Assembly (NCBI GenBank): GCA_027310735.1
Contig: DAIDAH010000001.1
Location: 1 to 37,894 of the forward strand
DNA from: Methylotenera sp.
GTDB lineage: Bacteria > Pseudomonadota > Gammaproteobacteria > Burkholderiales > Methylophilaceae
DNA: 37,894 nucleotides
Direction of reading: 5' to 3'
Shown piece by piece: positions 1 to 9,827 of the stretch (position 1 is its first letter; each line of letters begins with the position of its first letter). Both the position numbers and the translations under genes were made by a program. The notes beneath the pieces are model-generated. The model saw only the letters and a list, made by a program, of their open reading frames with translations. It did no database searches and was not told the DNA's origin.

Positions 1-1818
1 GGTTTCTACCGCATCTTTAATGGCCACAATCGGCGCGACTATCGTTTCCAGCGTAGCATTAAAGCCCTCAACAATTCTACGGAAGTCGCCTTGATGTCGC
101 GTAGCATCAGCGCGAACAGTGATACGGCCATCGCTGGCGGCTTGAGCGAGCATTTTCACATCATCGTTCAATTCAATTAAATTACGTCGCACTTGCTCAA
201 TGGCTTCGTTCACAAATGCTTTTTTGCCTGGGAATTGATCAAGCGGCACTTCAAAATCACCTTCACCAAACGATTTGACACAGGCCATCGCTTTTTCAGT
301 AAGTTCAAGCTGCCCAGCGATGATGCTGTTAACAGCAGTTGCTAACTCACTAAAACCACCCTTAAATAAATGTGCATGTAGGTTCATATCAATATTCCCC
401 TGTGCATGCTCATTAGTGACCCACTTAACCGAGTCTACGATACCTTTTAGCTTGGATTTAACGCGATCAAGGTTAGTATTGATTTCTGCTTTTTTACCGG
501 GGTATTGCTTTAGTTGAACGTCAAAATCACCATCACCCAACGCACGCATGACTTGAATCATTTCGTCTTTTTCAATGACATGCGCATGCACCATGCTATT
601 CACACCATTCACAATTTCAGCATAAGCACAGTGGTATTTACTTGCATCAATCTCAACATCTATATTGCCAGCATCATGCTCTTTAGACATGTGCTGCATG
701 TCTGCAATAAAGCCTTTAATATTGCTGCGTAAAAGCTCAACTCCTTCATTAATAAATTCACGCTGACCAGCAAAACGCTCTAATGGCGCATCAAAATTAC
801 CATCTGCAAACTCAGCAATACAATCTGTCACTTTGTGCATGAGCACCGTTTGATCAGCCACCATGGTATTCACGTTTGTAGCCATGGTCTGGTAGCTGCC
901 ATGGAATTCTGCAGTATTGATTTTTGCATCAATATTGCCTGCTTTATTTTCAGCGGCCATGGTTAGCTGTGCGTCAATTACCGCCTTAAGTGACTGCTGC
1001 ATCGCGGACATTGATGCCATCAAACTTGTGGTGTCACCTGCTTTTAAATGAATAACACTATTCAAATCACCATTCGCGATATTGTTAGCGATAGTCCCCA
1101 CTTCATCGGCTTCACCACCAAGTTGACGGATAAGATGGGAAACAACTGCAAACACACCGATCAATGTGAACCCAAGCGCGATTCCAGCCAAAGTAAGAAT
1201 TGTCACTCTTGTAGATAAAACCTTAGCACCCACACCAGTTTCCAGCATTTTGGATTGTTCAGCTGCCATACTGGCGAGACCATCAACCGCTTTACGATGC
1301 TGTTCATATGCGCTTTTCAAGGCAAGTAATGCAGGTTCAATCTGCTCAGAGTTACCTGAGCGAACCGCTGGAATAAACTCGCTGTCACGTAGACGTAAAA
1401 ATTCTTCGCCACTAGGCTGCAATTGAGTTTTAATGATTTCGTGCATTTTTGGATCGGTAATAGTTTCATCCCAATATTTGGCACGCGTCGCAAAATCTTG
1501 TGCAAGCTTATTACTTTTATCGATTAAAGGCTGAAGTGGCTGATTTTTAATGGCAGCCATTTCCAGTGCCACTTGCCATGACTCGATTAAGTAAGCTGGC
1601 GGCGGCAAGATATCAGCAACTAAATCTTTATTACTGACAATGTCCTCATAAACTGGCCCATTGACCAACACCTTATTGAACTCTCTGTCGCCAATCACAC
1701 CAGTCAACACAAAGCCACTGAACATGAATGCCAACAGTAATAACAACTGCGTTTTAAGTTTTAACGCGAATAACTTTGAAAAAATGGAATTTGATTTTTT
1801 TAATTGCATCGTAGACAT
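1..1818 (-). CDS. methyl-accepting chemotaxis protein, poly-HAMP type (partial, 3' end off window)
   Basis: An open frame of 606 codons runs from ATG at 1818 to the window edge without a stop. The start is supported by GGGAG about 8 bases upstream. Residues about 24-44 form TM1, about 45-203 a periplasmic sensor region, and about 205-228 TM2. A HAMP domain follows, then three tandem repeats of about 90 residues. Each repeat carries a GNID motif, a VN-S/T-M/I-type helix, a G-D/N-F-D/E motif and a phenylalanine/tyrosine-P/A-G-K/Q turn. A fourth half repeat follows. This architecture is typical of chemoreceptors in which stacked HAMP modules carry the signal from the membrane. The kinase-binding hairpin is expected beyond the edge, so the MCP call rests on the sensor/TM/HAMP plan and is not directly proven. 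The ligand is unknown. Confidence 0.8.
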   Translation of the reverse strand, partial: MSTMQLKKSNSIFSKLFALKLKTQLLLLLAFMFSGFVLTGVIGDREFNKVLVNGPVYEDIVSNKDLVADILPPPAYLIESWQVALEMAAIKNQPLQPLIDKSNKLAQDFATRAKYWDETITDPKMHEIIKTQLQPSGEEFLRLRDSEFIPAVRSGNSEQIEPALLALKSAYEQHRKAVDGLASMAAEQSKMLETGVGAKVLSTRVTILTLAGIALGFTLIGVFAVVSHLIRQLGGEADEVGTIANNIANGDLNSVIHLKAGDTTSLMASMSAMQQSLKAVIDAQLTMAAENKAGNIDAKINTAEFHGSYQTMATNVNTMVADQTVLMHKVTDCIAEFADGNFDAPLERFAGQREFINEGVELLRSNIKGFIADMQHMSKEHDAGNIDVEIDASKYHCAYAEIVNGVNSMVHAHVIEKDEMIQVMRALGDGDFDVQLKQYPGKKAEINTNLDRVKSKLKGIVDSVKWVTNEHAQGNIDMNLHAHLFKGGFSELATAVNSIIAGQLELTEKAMACVKSFGEGDFEVPLDQFPGKKAFVNEAIEQVRRNLIELNDDVKMLAQAASDGRITVRADATRHQGDFRRIVEGFNATLETIVAPIVAIKDAVET

Positions 1819-2029
1819 GTGCTTCTCCCAGTTTATAGTTAGGGGTATTCAGCTATGATTAATATCAGCCGCCAAATTTAAGACTAATCTTAAGTATCAA
1901 GGCAGACTTTTCTTAAATATTGCAAAATTAGCACAATAAATCAACATAAAAAAGTACAACATATTTCAAAATGTAAAAATGAGAGAGATTTTGTACTGAA
2001 CCTTAACATCCATAACTTAATTGTTCATA

Positions 2030-5000
2030 TCAATTGTATTGTGCTGACCTAAAGTCCACCAAACCCTCAAACGCTGCATACGGCATCGGTTTGCCAAACA
2101 GATAACCCTGCCCAATCACGCAGCCATTAGACAGTAGGCAGTTCGCTTGTTCTTGCGTTTCTACGCCTTCAGCAACCAGTTCCATATCCAGCACTTGTGA
2201 GATGGAGATCATCACTTTGATCAGTTCGGTTTTGTCGTGATCGTGTGGAATGTCTTTGACAAATGAGCGGTCGATCTTGATCTGGCTGACTGGGAAGCGG
2301 TTGAGGTAGCTTAAGGCAGAATACCCGGTGCCAAAGTCGTCAATGGAGATGGCGTGTCCCATGTTATTGAAGGTGTTGAGCATGGCGGCAATTTCGGTGC
2401 TGTCTTCCAGAAGCAGGCTTTCGGTGATTTCCAGTTTGATCCAATGCGGCGGACAGCCGGTTTCCTTGAGGATGCGTTGTACCGTGCCTACGAGGTCATT
2501 GCGTATGAACTGGCGGGTGGAGAGATTGACGGCGATGCAGAGCGGCGTTGCTCGGGGCGTATTCCAGGCGACGGCGGCCAGGCAGGCGCTGTGTAGTACC
2601 CATTCGCCAATGCTGAGGATGAGTCCGGTTTCTTCGGCGATGGGGATGAATTTGTCTGGGGTGATGATGCCTTTACTGCTGTGGTTCCAGCGTAAGAGTG
2701 CTTCTGCACCGATGATCTTGCCGGTGGCGAGTTCTACTTGTGGTTGATAGTAGAGTTCGAATGCATTGCGTTCTTGTGCCTTGCGTAGGTCGTTTTCAAT
2801 GGACATGCGGCTGGCGGCTTTTTCGGTGAGGTCGGCTGAGTAGAACTGGAAGTTGTTGCGGCCTTGCTGTTTGGCGTGGTACATCGCTGAGTCGGCGTAG
2901 CGGAACAGGGTTTCGACGTCGGCGCTGTCATCGGGGTAGAGGGCGATGCCGATGCTGCCGGAGAGAAAGAGTTCTCGGCCGTCAATGATGAAGGGCTGAT
3001 TAAAGGCGACGAGTATTTTGCAAGCGATGGTATCGAGATCCAGACCACTACGGATTTCCGGCAATAAGATGGCAAATTCGTCACCGCCAAAACGCGCTAC
3101 GGTGTCATAACTGCGCACACAACCTTGCACACGCTTCGCAGCTTCGTGCAATACCTGATCACCGACACTATGCCCTAGCGTATCGTTGATCTCTTTGAAA
3201 CGATCAAGATCCATCATCATCAAACCAAATTGATGTTTGTGTCTGGTCGCATCGATGACCGCTTGAGTAATGCGGTCGTTGAGTAATGCACGGTTAGGTA
3301 AACTAGTCAGCGTATCAAAGAAAGCCAGATTGTGGATTTGTTTACGATAAGTATCAATTTCGGTAATGTCACGACCAACAGCAAGCACACTCACCACGTT
3401 ACCTTCAGCATCAAACTCTGGGGTTAGCTGTGTAAGCCTCACAGAAAGTCTACCATCACTCAGTTTTGTACTTAGTTCATACTCTTCTGATTTCGCAGTA
3501 ATCAGTACACTTTTAAGAACCTCCTTATATGCGAGATAAGACTCTCCATCAGAAGTTTTCATCGGCTTTTTATTGAGTAGTTGTTCCAGCGACATACCGG
3601 AATCAGTCACCATTCTTGGATTGGCATAAATACGAAAGCAATTTTTATCGTATCTTGCAATGTGATCATGCGTGTTTTCCACTAAAGTACGAAACTGCCG
3701 CTCACTTACCATTAAGGCTTCGTCTATGCGTATGCGCTCTTCAGCTTCATCTTTGAGCATACGATTTGATCTACGTAAACGCATCAAAAGTGGTACCGTC
3801 AAAAACAGAACAATCATACTGCTGACAGCAAGTGTTACTAACCAGCGTTGCTGTAATTTATGCTGTTGAAGTTCCGCTGACTGCCGCTCATTACTTAAAT
3901 TTAAGGCATCAATCTGACGCTGCTTACTTTCTGATTGATAACGTTTAGTCAGCTCCAACATGCGTGTGCTAGCACTTTCTTTGGCCGCTTGTGCAGACAT
4001 TGCATCAGCCTCTGAAAGTAGTTGGTAAGCACGCTTATGGTCACCATGGTCTGCAGCAAGAGCAGCCACATGCCTTGCACTTTCACTCATATAACTAGGA
4101 AAACCCATAGTCTGAGCTAAGGTATATGCACGCTCGGCATCAATCCTTGCTGCGTCAGAGCGTCCCTGCGACTGGGCATACTTACTACGTATATTTAATG
4201 TCCACCACATACCGATTTTATTAGGGTATTTTTCAAAAATATTCACAGCTTCATCTAAAGCGAGAATGCTATCAGCGGCCAGTCCTTGTTTATCCTGATT
4301 CTCTGCAAGCGCAATCAAGCTAAAAGCGACACTAAATGGGATACCTATTTTTTGATACATCGCAATAGCTTCGCGTATTAATCGCTCACCATGCACTAAG
4401 TCCGTACCAGCAACACGTCCATACCCTAATATAGCATCGGCCTCTAAGCGCAACATATGGGAGGCATGTGCTTGCTCCCGCATCTTGATGTAGTGATCAA
4501 TAGCCTCTTTCTCTTGACCACTTTGGTCGAATTGCAAAGCCAAACCCTGATGAGCGTAAGTCAGTGCGACAGGATTATTACTGCGCTTAGCAATGTCCAT
4601 TGTCTGCAAACTCGTGGTAATCGCATCATCGATCTGTCCCCGCCGACGATACATCATCGAGGTGCGCAACATTGCCTCACTTAGTAAGTCCGGCCGATTT
4701 ACACCATCCAACACCTCCATGCTATCAAGGACAGCAGCCGTCATCACGTCCAACTTACCTTGATTGATTGCGTTCAATGCAATATTAAGATCAGCCTCAG
4801 CCTGCCCTACTTTATCTGCATGCTGTTTGGCCAATGCATATGCCTGCTTGGTATGCGTTGCAGCAGCGTCAGTTAAGGCTGAGTAAGTTTCAATACGTGC
4901 CAGCAGATTAAGTAAGCGCACACGGTCATTGGATGTCGCTTCCGCAGGTATGGTTAACTGTAGATGTTCAGCTTTTCGATAAGCAGCAGGCACATCATTT

Positions 5001-5203
5001 TCTGCAAGAATACCTATTGCTGCGGCCTCACTACGCCAAGCACCCAAGTTGCTTTGTTCAGCTATCGCAGGTATTGAATACCATGCCATCAGTATCACTG
5101 ACACAAAGCCAAACAGCCATTTATTGATATGTGGAAACAATTTTGACCTATCCTCAGAAGCGGTGCCTACTAATCGCTCTATGCGCCATGTCACATTATC
5201 CAT
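2030..5203 (-). CDS. membrane TPR-PAS-GGDEF-EAL cyclic-di-GMP protein
   Basis: The 1057-residue protein has an N-terminal hydrophobic segment (about 28-47), a long helical region reading as TPR-like pairs (about 50-440), a second TM segment (about 452-472), a PAS domain (about 505-610), a GGDEF domain and an EAL domain. The diguanylate cyclase motif GGDEF is intact at about 706-710 and is preceded by RSYD five residues upstream, which fits a product-inhibition I-site. The phosphodiesterase signature is also intact: EALLRW near 831, KLEITES, DDFGTGYS, KIDRSFV and AEGVET. Both activities are therefore possible. The periplasmic TPR-like part probably binds a peptide or protein signal. Codon use changes sharply inside the gene: the GGDEF-EAL end is much richer in G+C than the sensor end. 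Confidence 0.92.
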   Translation of the reverse strand: MDNVTWRIERLVGTASEDRSKLFPHINKWLFGFVSVILMAWYSIPAIAEQSNLGAWRSEAAAIGILAENDVPAAYRKAEHLQLTIPAEATSNDRVRLLNLLARIETYSALTDAAATHTKQAYALAKQHADKVGQAEADLNIALNAINQGKLDVMTAAVLDSMEVLDGVNRPDLLSEAMLRTSMMYRRRGQIDDAITTSLQTMDIAKRSNNPVALTYAHQGLALQFDQSGQEKEAIDHYIKMREQAHASHMLRLEADAILGYGRVAGTDLVHGERLIREAIAMYQKIGIPFSVAFSLIALAENQDKQGLAADSILALDEAVNIFEKYPNKIGMWWTLNIRSKYAQSQGRSDAARIDAERAYTLAQTMGFPSYMSESARHVAALAADHGDHKRAYQLLSEADAMSAQAAKESASTRMLELTKRYQSESKQRQIDALNLSNERQSAELQQHKLQQRWLVTLAVSSMIVLFLTVPLLMRLRRSNRMLKDEAEERIRIDEALMVSERQFRTLVENTHDHIARYDKNCFRIYANPRMVTDSGMSLEQLLNKKPMKTSDGESYLAYKEVLKSVLITAKSEEYELSTKLSDGRLSVRLTQLTPEFDAEGNVVSVLAVGRDITEIDTYRKQIHNLAFFDTLTSLPNRALLNDRITQAVIDATRHKHQFGLMMMDLDRFKEINDTLGHSVGDQVLHEAAKRVQGCVRSYDTVARFGGDEFAILLPEIRSGLDLDTIACKILVAFNQPFIIDGRELFLSGSIGIALYPDDSADVETLFRYADSAMYHAKQQGRNNFQFYSADLTEKAASRMSIENDLRKAQERNAFELYYQPQVELATGKIIGAEALLRWNHSSKGIITPDKFIPIAEETGLILSIGEWVLHSACLAAVAWNTPRATPLCIAVNLSTRQFIRNDLVGTVQRILKETGCPPHWIKLEITESLLLEDSTEIAAMLNTFNNMGHAISIDDFGTGYSALSYLNRFPVSQIKIDRSFVKDIPHDHDKTELIKVMISISQVLDMELVAEGVETQEQANCLLSNGCVIGQGYLFGKPMPYAAFEGLVDFRSAQYN

Positions 5204-5463
5204 AGAGTCTAAAATCCTTTATGGAATTGCTTTTTTACAATTGACACCACCCTAATGCAAGATTGTTGTTATAAGCTTAATCTTGCTTGATAGCATCAAA
5301 CAGCTATCAGCTTCCAAAAGGTCTTATACGCTGACGAGGCGTGTTATCAACTCACTTCCACAACATAATAGACCATTCGCCATACTGAGTAAAATCTCTC
5401 TAAAACTTAGCCTCCTCCACCTCACAACATCGGCTGATGATAGCTTTTGTAAAAATGCGCGCC

Positions 5464-6300
5464 TCAGTAATCATGCGCTAGTAATGCTTCGCCACAATGA
5501 CGGCAATACACGGCATCTTTTTCATGCCCCTCTAACATGCAGCTTGGGCATGCAATCGCAACATTCACGTTGGAGTTAGCGCTTGATCTGGCCAACTCTA
5601 CTGTTACTATCCCAGTTGGCACAGCAATAATGGCATAGCCCATAATCATCACCATGGAAGCGATGGCTTGACCTACAGGGGTTTTAGGAGAAATATCGCC
5701 GTAACCAACTGTGGTCAGCGTAACAATTGCCCAATACACGGATTCCGGGATGCTGGTATAGCCATTTTCAGGGCCTTCTACAACAAACATCAAAGTACCT
5801 AAAATGACAACCAAGGTAAGTATCGCAAGTAAGAAAACAAGCAATTTCCTTCGGCTAGCGGCTAAGGCTCTAGCCATTACTTCACTCTCCTCAAGATAAT
5901 AGGACAGCTTAAGTATTCGAAATATTCTTAATAAGCGCAGTAAACGTAAAGCCATGGCATAGCTTGCACCACTCATGAACAAGGCAATATAGCTTGGCAA
6001 TGTTGAGAGTAAGTCGATAATACCCATAAAACTAAAAATGTAGTTTGCCGGTTTATTGACAGAGACTATCCGTGCGATATATTCAAGCGTAAATACAATG
6101 GAAAAAAACCATTCCAAATAAAACAACTGATGCCCCCATTGCACATGGATGTTTGCAACGCTATCCAGCATCACCACGATTACGCTTAATACAATGGCTA
6201 CTACCAATCCAATATCAAATAATTTCCCTGCTCTGGTATCCGCTTCAAAAATGATTTGATAGACGGCATCACGCCACGGCGCTTTATCTTCCCTAGACAT
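5464..6300 (-). CDS. voltage-sensor type potassium channel with C-terminal zinc ribbon
   Basis: The 278-residue inner-membrane protein has six TM segments. S4 carries regularly spaced arginines (ALRLLRLLRIFRILK), and the pore loop holds the K+ selectivity filter TTVGYGD. This is the KvAP/Kch-like ion transport family. After S6 a short linker leads to a CPSC...YCRHC pair, read as a zinc ribbon instead of the RCK/TrkA-N domain common in bacterial channels. ATG at 6300 has GGAG about 10 bases upstream. The gene lies 44 bases downstream of a Na+/H+ antiporter gene in the same direction, so the pair probably forms an ion-homeostasis operon. The ion specificity is inferred from the filter. Confidence 0.88.
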   Translation of the reverse strand: MSREDKAPWRDAVYQIIFEADTRAGKLFDIGLVVAIVLSVIVVMLDSVANIHVQWGHQLFYLEWFFSIVFTLEYIARIVSVNKPANYIFSFMGIIDLLSTLPSYIALFMSGASYAMALRLLRLLRIFRILKLSYYLEESEVMARALAASRRKLLVFLLAILTLVVILGTLMFVVEGPENGYTSIPESVYWAIVTLTTVGYGDISPKTPVGQAIASMVMIMGYAIIAVPTGIVTVELARSSANSNVNVAIACPSCMLEGHEKDAVYCRHCGEALLAHDY

Positions 6301-6344
6301 TTAGGTTTACTCCATTTTGTAAATATTTTTAATGTGAGAAACGA

Positions 6345-7724
6345 CTAATGTTCAGCACTTTTTTCAGCAAGAAACTGAGCCTGATTCCGGCTTATCAAAA
6401 CAAGTAACACGCCAGAATAAATAAATGTAGAAAGCATCACAACACCTATTACGACTGCCTTGAACATCTCCAGATATTCAAAAGTTGAGGGAATCATGGT
6501 CAGCATCACAATAGATAAGCCCCCCTTAATCCCTGCAAAAGTTAGCACACCCCACCAACGAAAATTGATGTCGACCATTTTATCGGTTCTGTTTGCAAGC
6601 CATGCAAACATGCCCATCATCAAGCCACGAATCAATGTCGTTGCAAAAAACATGGTCATGATTTCAACACGATATTGCCATAAGAATTTCATATCTATCA
6701 TTTCAGCCATCGCGATAAACAATATGGTATTCGCGACAAGTGCTAACAACTGCACATCTTCTTTGGTACGTAAATGGCGATCCCGCTCTTCTATGGTAGC
6801 TTTAACGCGGCTCAGAACAATGCCAATCACATTAGGCGAAGTCTCAACTTTAGCCGCCTCAATATGCAACTCAGCCTCATCACGTACTATTTGCTCACTG
6901 TCTTCTGTCACCACTTTCATCATGACATGATGTACGGTGATAGTTGCAAAAATACAAGCCAATATGCCTGATAAGTGCATATGTGAATGTGCGCCAAATA
7001 AGTTTAGCAATAGATAAAAATGCTCAGCCATTTCGAATGAGCCATAACCAGTCACAATCAACACCATCATTTCAGCAATACGATTAGCAGTAGTTTTCAT
7101 TAAAAACAAGCCAATATAACCAACTACCACACCAACCGCTAATGATCCAATCACCACAGCAACGCTAATTTCAGCGATATAAGTACCAGTGATTTCACCG
7201 CCACCTAATGCATACAGCCCGATAAATACGAATACGATGAGCGCAGTCGCATCATTAAACAGACTCTCACCTTCCGCTAGAATCTTTAAGTGATGTGGTA
7301 GTTCAAACTTGGAAAAGATACTGACCACAGAAACCGGATCGGTTGCTAGCACCATTGCAAACAATACAATGACCGCCGCGTAAGAGAGGTGTATATCGGC
7401 AAAGAGATAGCTAGAAACAACCAACGCCATCAGCACAGAAAGCACTACCGCGACAATTGCCAGATACAGCAGACTTAATCCATGTGCTTTGAGATCAGCA
7501 AGCTTGAGTTCTAGCGAATCGGACACAAGCAGAATCGGTAAAAGGAATACCACTAAGGCAGCAAAATGCTCAGCATCGCCAGTAAGTATAGGGATTTTCA
7601 GAAAAACGAAATGCGCCGCAAATGACAGTGCAATTAAGCCAAGCGGTGACGGTATTTTAAACTTATCTTCCAGCTGCAATGCAAAGTACAGTATTCCAGC
7701 AATCATCAGTAAGGTAGCAATCAT
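6345..7724 (-). CDS. CPA1-family sodium/proton antiporter (NhaP-like)
   Basis: The 459-residue polytopic membrane protein has about 12 hydrophobic segments. It carries the conserved CPA1 core motifs ATDPVSV and EGESLFNDA, whose aspartates form the cation-binding and proton-binding site in this family. It would exchange cytoplasmic Na+ (or K+/Li+) for external protons, serving pH and salt homeostasis. The middle holds a charged cytoplasmic insert (about 275-325, rich in Glu and Lys). ATG at 7724 has no strong Shine-Dalgarno sequence. The channel gene follows after 44 bases. With the sucrose cluster next door, a role in osmotic adaptation is plausible but inferred. Confidence 0.88.
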   Translation of the reverse strand: MIATLLMIAGILYFALQLEDKFKIPSPLGLIALSFAAHFVFLKIPILTGDAEHFAALVVFLLPILLVSDSLELKLADLKAHGLSLLYLAIVAVVLSVLMALVVSSYLFADIHLSYAAVIVLFAMVLATDPVSVVSIFSKFELPHHLKILAEGESLFNDATALIVFVFIGLYALGGGEITGTYIAEISVAVVIGSLAVGVVVGYIGLFLMKTTANRIAEMMVLIVTGYGSFEMAEHFYLLLNLFGAHSHMHLSGILACIFATITVHHVMMKVVTEDSEQIVRDEAELHIEAAKVETSPNVIGIVLSRVKATIEERDRHLRTKEDVQLLALVANTILFIAMAEMIDMKFLWQYRVEIMTMFFATTLIRGLMMGMFAWLANRTDKMVDINFRWWGVLTFAGIKGGLSIVMLTMIPSTFEYLEMFKAVVIGVVMLSTFIYSGVLLVLISRNQAQFLAEKSAEH

Positions 7725-7864
7725 TATGTTATGCAGAAATCCTGTGAGCGTTGATGACCTATATTATCCGGCTTCTATTGAAAACGCCAATCACCATGTA
7801 TGAATAAACAAGCTCTCACATACAAGTGCTCCTGCACATGAGATGCCATTAGCTGGAGATTCAA

Positions 7865-9817
7865 TCAGGTCTGAAACCAGTAGAAAGACAATGCCGGGAT
7901 GACAATATTGCCGTCTAACAAAGAGAATGTTTCCCCTGTATGCAAGTCTTTCACTGTGTCGTACTGAAAAAAACCCATGCGCTGCATCGACAAGATATCC
8001 AAGAACTGTGGCTCAGCGTCGAAATTACCAACAACCACTACCCTTGAATGGCTTAAGCCTTGATCAAACCGTGAAAACACAAAAAGATGCTCATTATCCA
8101 CGCTTAATAATTCACGATTATTTCTATCCGCAAATGCTGAAATTTCTTTACGAACAGAAATCATTTTCTTGATTGCACTGAATATTCGATACTCCACTGT
8201 GCCCGGCTGCGCTCGCCTTGCAGCTTTATTCCAGTCCATTTTTGGACGATGCACCCAGCGATTATCGTTACTTTTGCTCTCGTCACTAAGATAAGAGTCA
8301 TCATTGAGTGTGCCGATTGCATCACCATAGTAAAGCAGAGGGATTCCACCAAAGGATAAAATCATACTGTGTAATAACAATATAACTTTTATAGAGGCAT
8401 CAATGGCATCTGCATCATTTTCATTCAACGCACTTTCAAGCGAGGCTAGCGCAGCTAGAGAACCTGAAATACGCGCATCACCCGTTTTGCCATTTTCACC
8501 GAACGCCAATCCCATCGCATGGGAGCCTTCGTAGTTTCCGGTAAAATAATCAACCAGAAAACGACGGTGTAATTGTGGATCATAGCCCGCTGCGACAATA
8601 TCTGCATCACTGAATCCCCAGCCTATATCATCATGACAACGTACATAGTTAAGCCAAGTTGCCCGCTCCAGCTTTTCTGGAATACTGCGTATGCCCTTGT
8701 TGAGCAGAGTAGCTTTCCTTGTTGCTACGGCCTCCCACAATAAAGCCATGTAAGTAGCGTTATAGGCAATCTCGCACTCTTTTGCATTAATTGCATCCTC
8801 ACCAAAATACTTAATAATTTCGGTAGGTGCGACAATCGCCTCAGCAATAAATAAAACACCTGGCGCCGTCACTTGGCAGCAATCTTTCATCAATTGTAGT
8901 ATTTGGTGAGCTTCACGCTCATTCTGGCAGGTACTGCCCATTTTTTTCCATAAAAAAGCAACCGCATCTAACCGCAGAATATCGACCCCTCGGTTGGCCC
9001 AAAAAAGAATGATGTCCAGCATTTCGATAAAAACGGCAGGATTACGATAGTTAAGGTCCCATTGATAACTATTAAACACTGTCATCACCCATTTACCCAT
9101 CTCTGCATCCCAAGTGAAATTTCCTGGTGCAGTTTCCGGAAAGACTTCTGGCATGGACTCTTCATACATATCTGGAATTTGCCTGTCGTCAAAAGTGAAG
9201 TAATAATCTTGGAATGTCTTATCGCCTTGACGCGCCTTTTGCGCCCACTCATGCTCATCCGAAGTGTGGTTAACCACAACATCCAATGTCAGCAACATAC
9301 CTCTTTTTCTTAAATGGTCAACCAACTCATCTAGATCCTTCAGCGTACCAAATCGATGATCTATATTGCGAAAGTCTCGTACCGCATACCCCCCGTCACT
9401 CTTGCCTTCCGGGCAATCACAAATAGGCATGATATGTACCAGATTGACCCCAAGATCCTGCAAGTAATGTAACTTTGACGGCATTCCTTTCAGGTCGCCA
9501 GAGAATCCATCACAGTACAAAGCCATAGCCACCCATTGCTGACTCAAAAACCAGTTATGGTCTTTTTCTCGTGCTAAATCCAGTTTCTTTAAATAAGCAG
9601 GCCGTTTAATATACTGGCGCGCTAAGGTCTCAACCAGATGCAACATCTGTTTTTTGAAATCGGGTCGATCACCATAAAGAGAACTGAATAAGGAATGGAT
9701 CGCATAAAAATTAGCACCCAATCGTGTATAAAAATGCTGTAATTTTTGGTATTTTATTTCTGGTTTCAGCGCGATTAATACATCATTGAGCAGCGAGTGT
9801 GAAGCTTGTTCATACAT
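7865..9817 (-). CDS. ams: amylosucrase
   Basis: The 650-residue GH13 enzyme transfers glucose from sucrose to an alpha-1,4-glucan and releases fructose. The N-terminal helical domain (about 1-90) is typical of amylosucrase. The (beta/alpha)8 barrel follows with VVNHTSDEH, the nucleophile Asp284 in DILRLDAV, the acid/base Glu326 in FIAEAIVAP and the stabiliser Asp396 in RCHDDIGWGF. The length agrees with Neisseria amylosucrase (about 636). The gene starts 10 bases after the SPS-SPP stop, so the two are co-transcribed. Finding synthesis and cleavage of sucrose in one operon fits methylotrophs that cycle sucrose as an osmolyte or glycogen precursor. Sucrose hydrolase is a close homologue and cannot be fully excluded from sequence alone. 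Confidence 0.93.
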   Translation of the reverse strand: MYEQASHSLLNDVLIALKPEIKYQKLQHFYTRLGANFYAIHSLFSSLYGDRPDFKKQMLHLVETLARQYIKRPAYLKKLDLAREKDHNWFLSQQWVAMALYCDGFSGDLKGMPSKLHYLQDLGVNLVHIMPICDCPEGKSDGGYAVRDFRNIDHRFGTLKDLDELVDHLRKRGMLLTLDVVVNHTSDEHEWAQKARQGDKTFQDYYFTFDDRQIPDMYEESMPEVFPETAPGNFTWDAEMGKWVMTVFNSYQWDLNYRNPAVFIEMLDIILFWANRGVDILRLDAVAFLWKKMGSTCQNEREAHQILQLMKDCCQVTAPGVLFIAEAIVAPTEIIKYFGEDAINAKECEIAYNATYMALLWEAVATRKATLLNKGIRSIPEKLERATWLNYVRCHDDIGWGFSDADIVAAGYDPQLHRRFLVDYFTGNYEGSHAMGLAFGENGKTGDARISGSLAALASLESALNENDADAIDASIKVILLLHSMILSFGGIPLLYYGDAIGTLNDDSYLSDESKSNDNRWVHRPKMDWNKAARRAQPGTVEYRIFSAIKKMISVRKEISAFADRNNRELLSVDNEHLFVFSRFDQGLSHSRVVVVGNFDAEPQFLDILSMQRMGFFQYDTVKDLHTGETFSLLDGNIVIPALSFYWFQT

Positions 9818-9827
9818 GGCTCATACC

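Noticed and set aside
2328..2747. Plus-strand open frame of 139 codons opposite the EAL domain
   Set aside because: It lies wholly antisense to an intact EAL domain in a GC-rich stretch where antisense frames stay open by chance, and its protein shows no domain.
2734..3090. Minus-strand 118-codon frame in another phase of the GGDEF-EAL gene
   Set aside because: It overlaps an intact GGDEF/EAL coding frame, and its low-complexity Ser/Thr/Pro content is typical of a shadow frame.
6460..6930. Plus-strand 156-codon frame opposite the antiporter gene
   Set aside because: Antisense to a protein with clear CPA1 motifs; no recognisable product or ribosome site.
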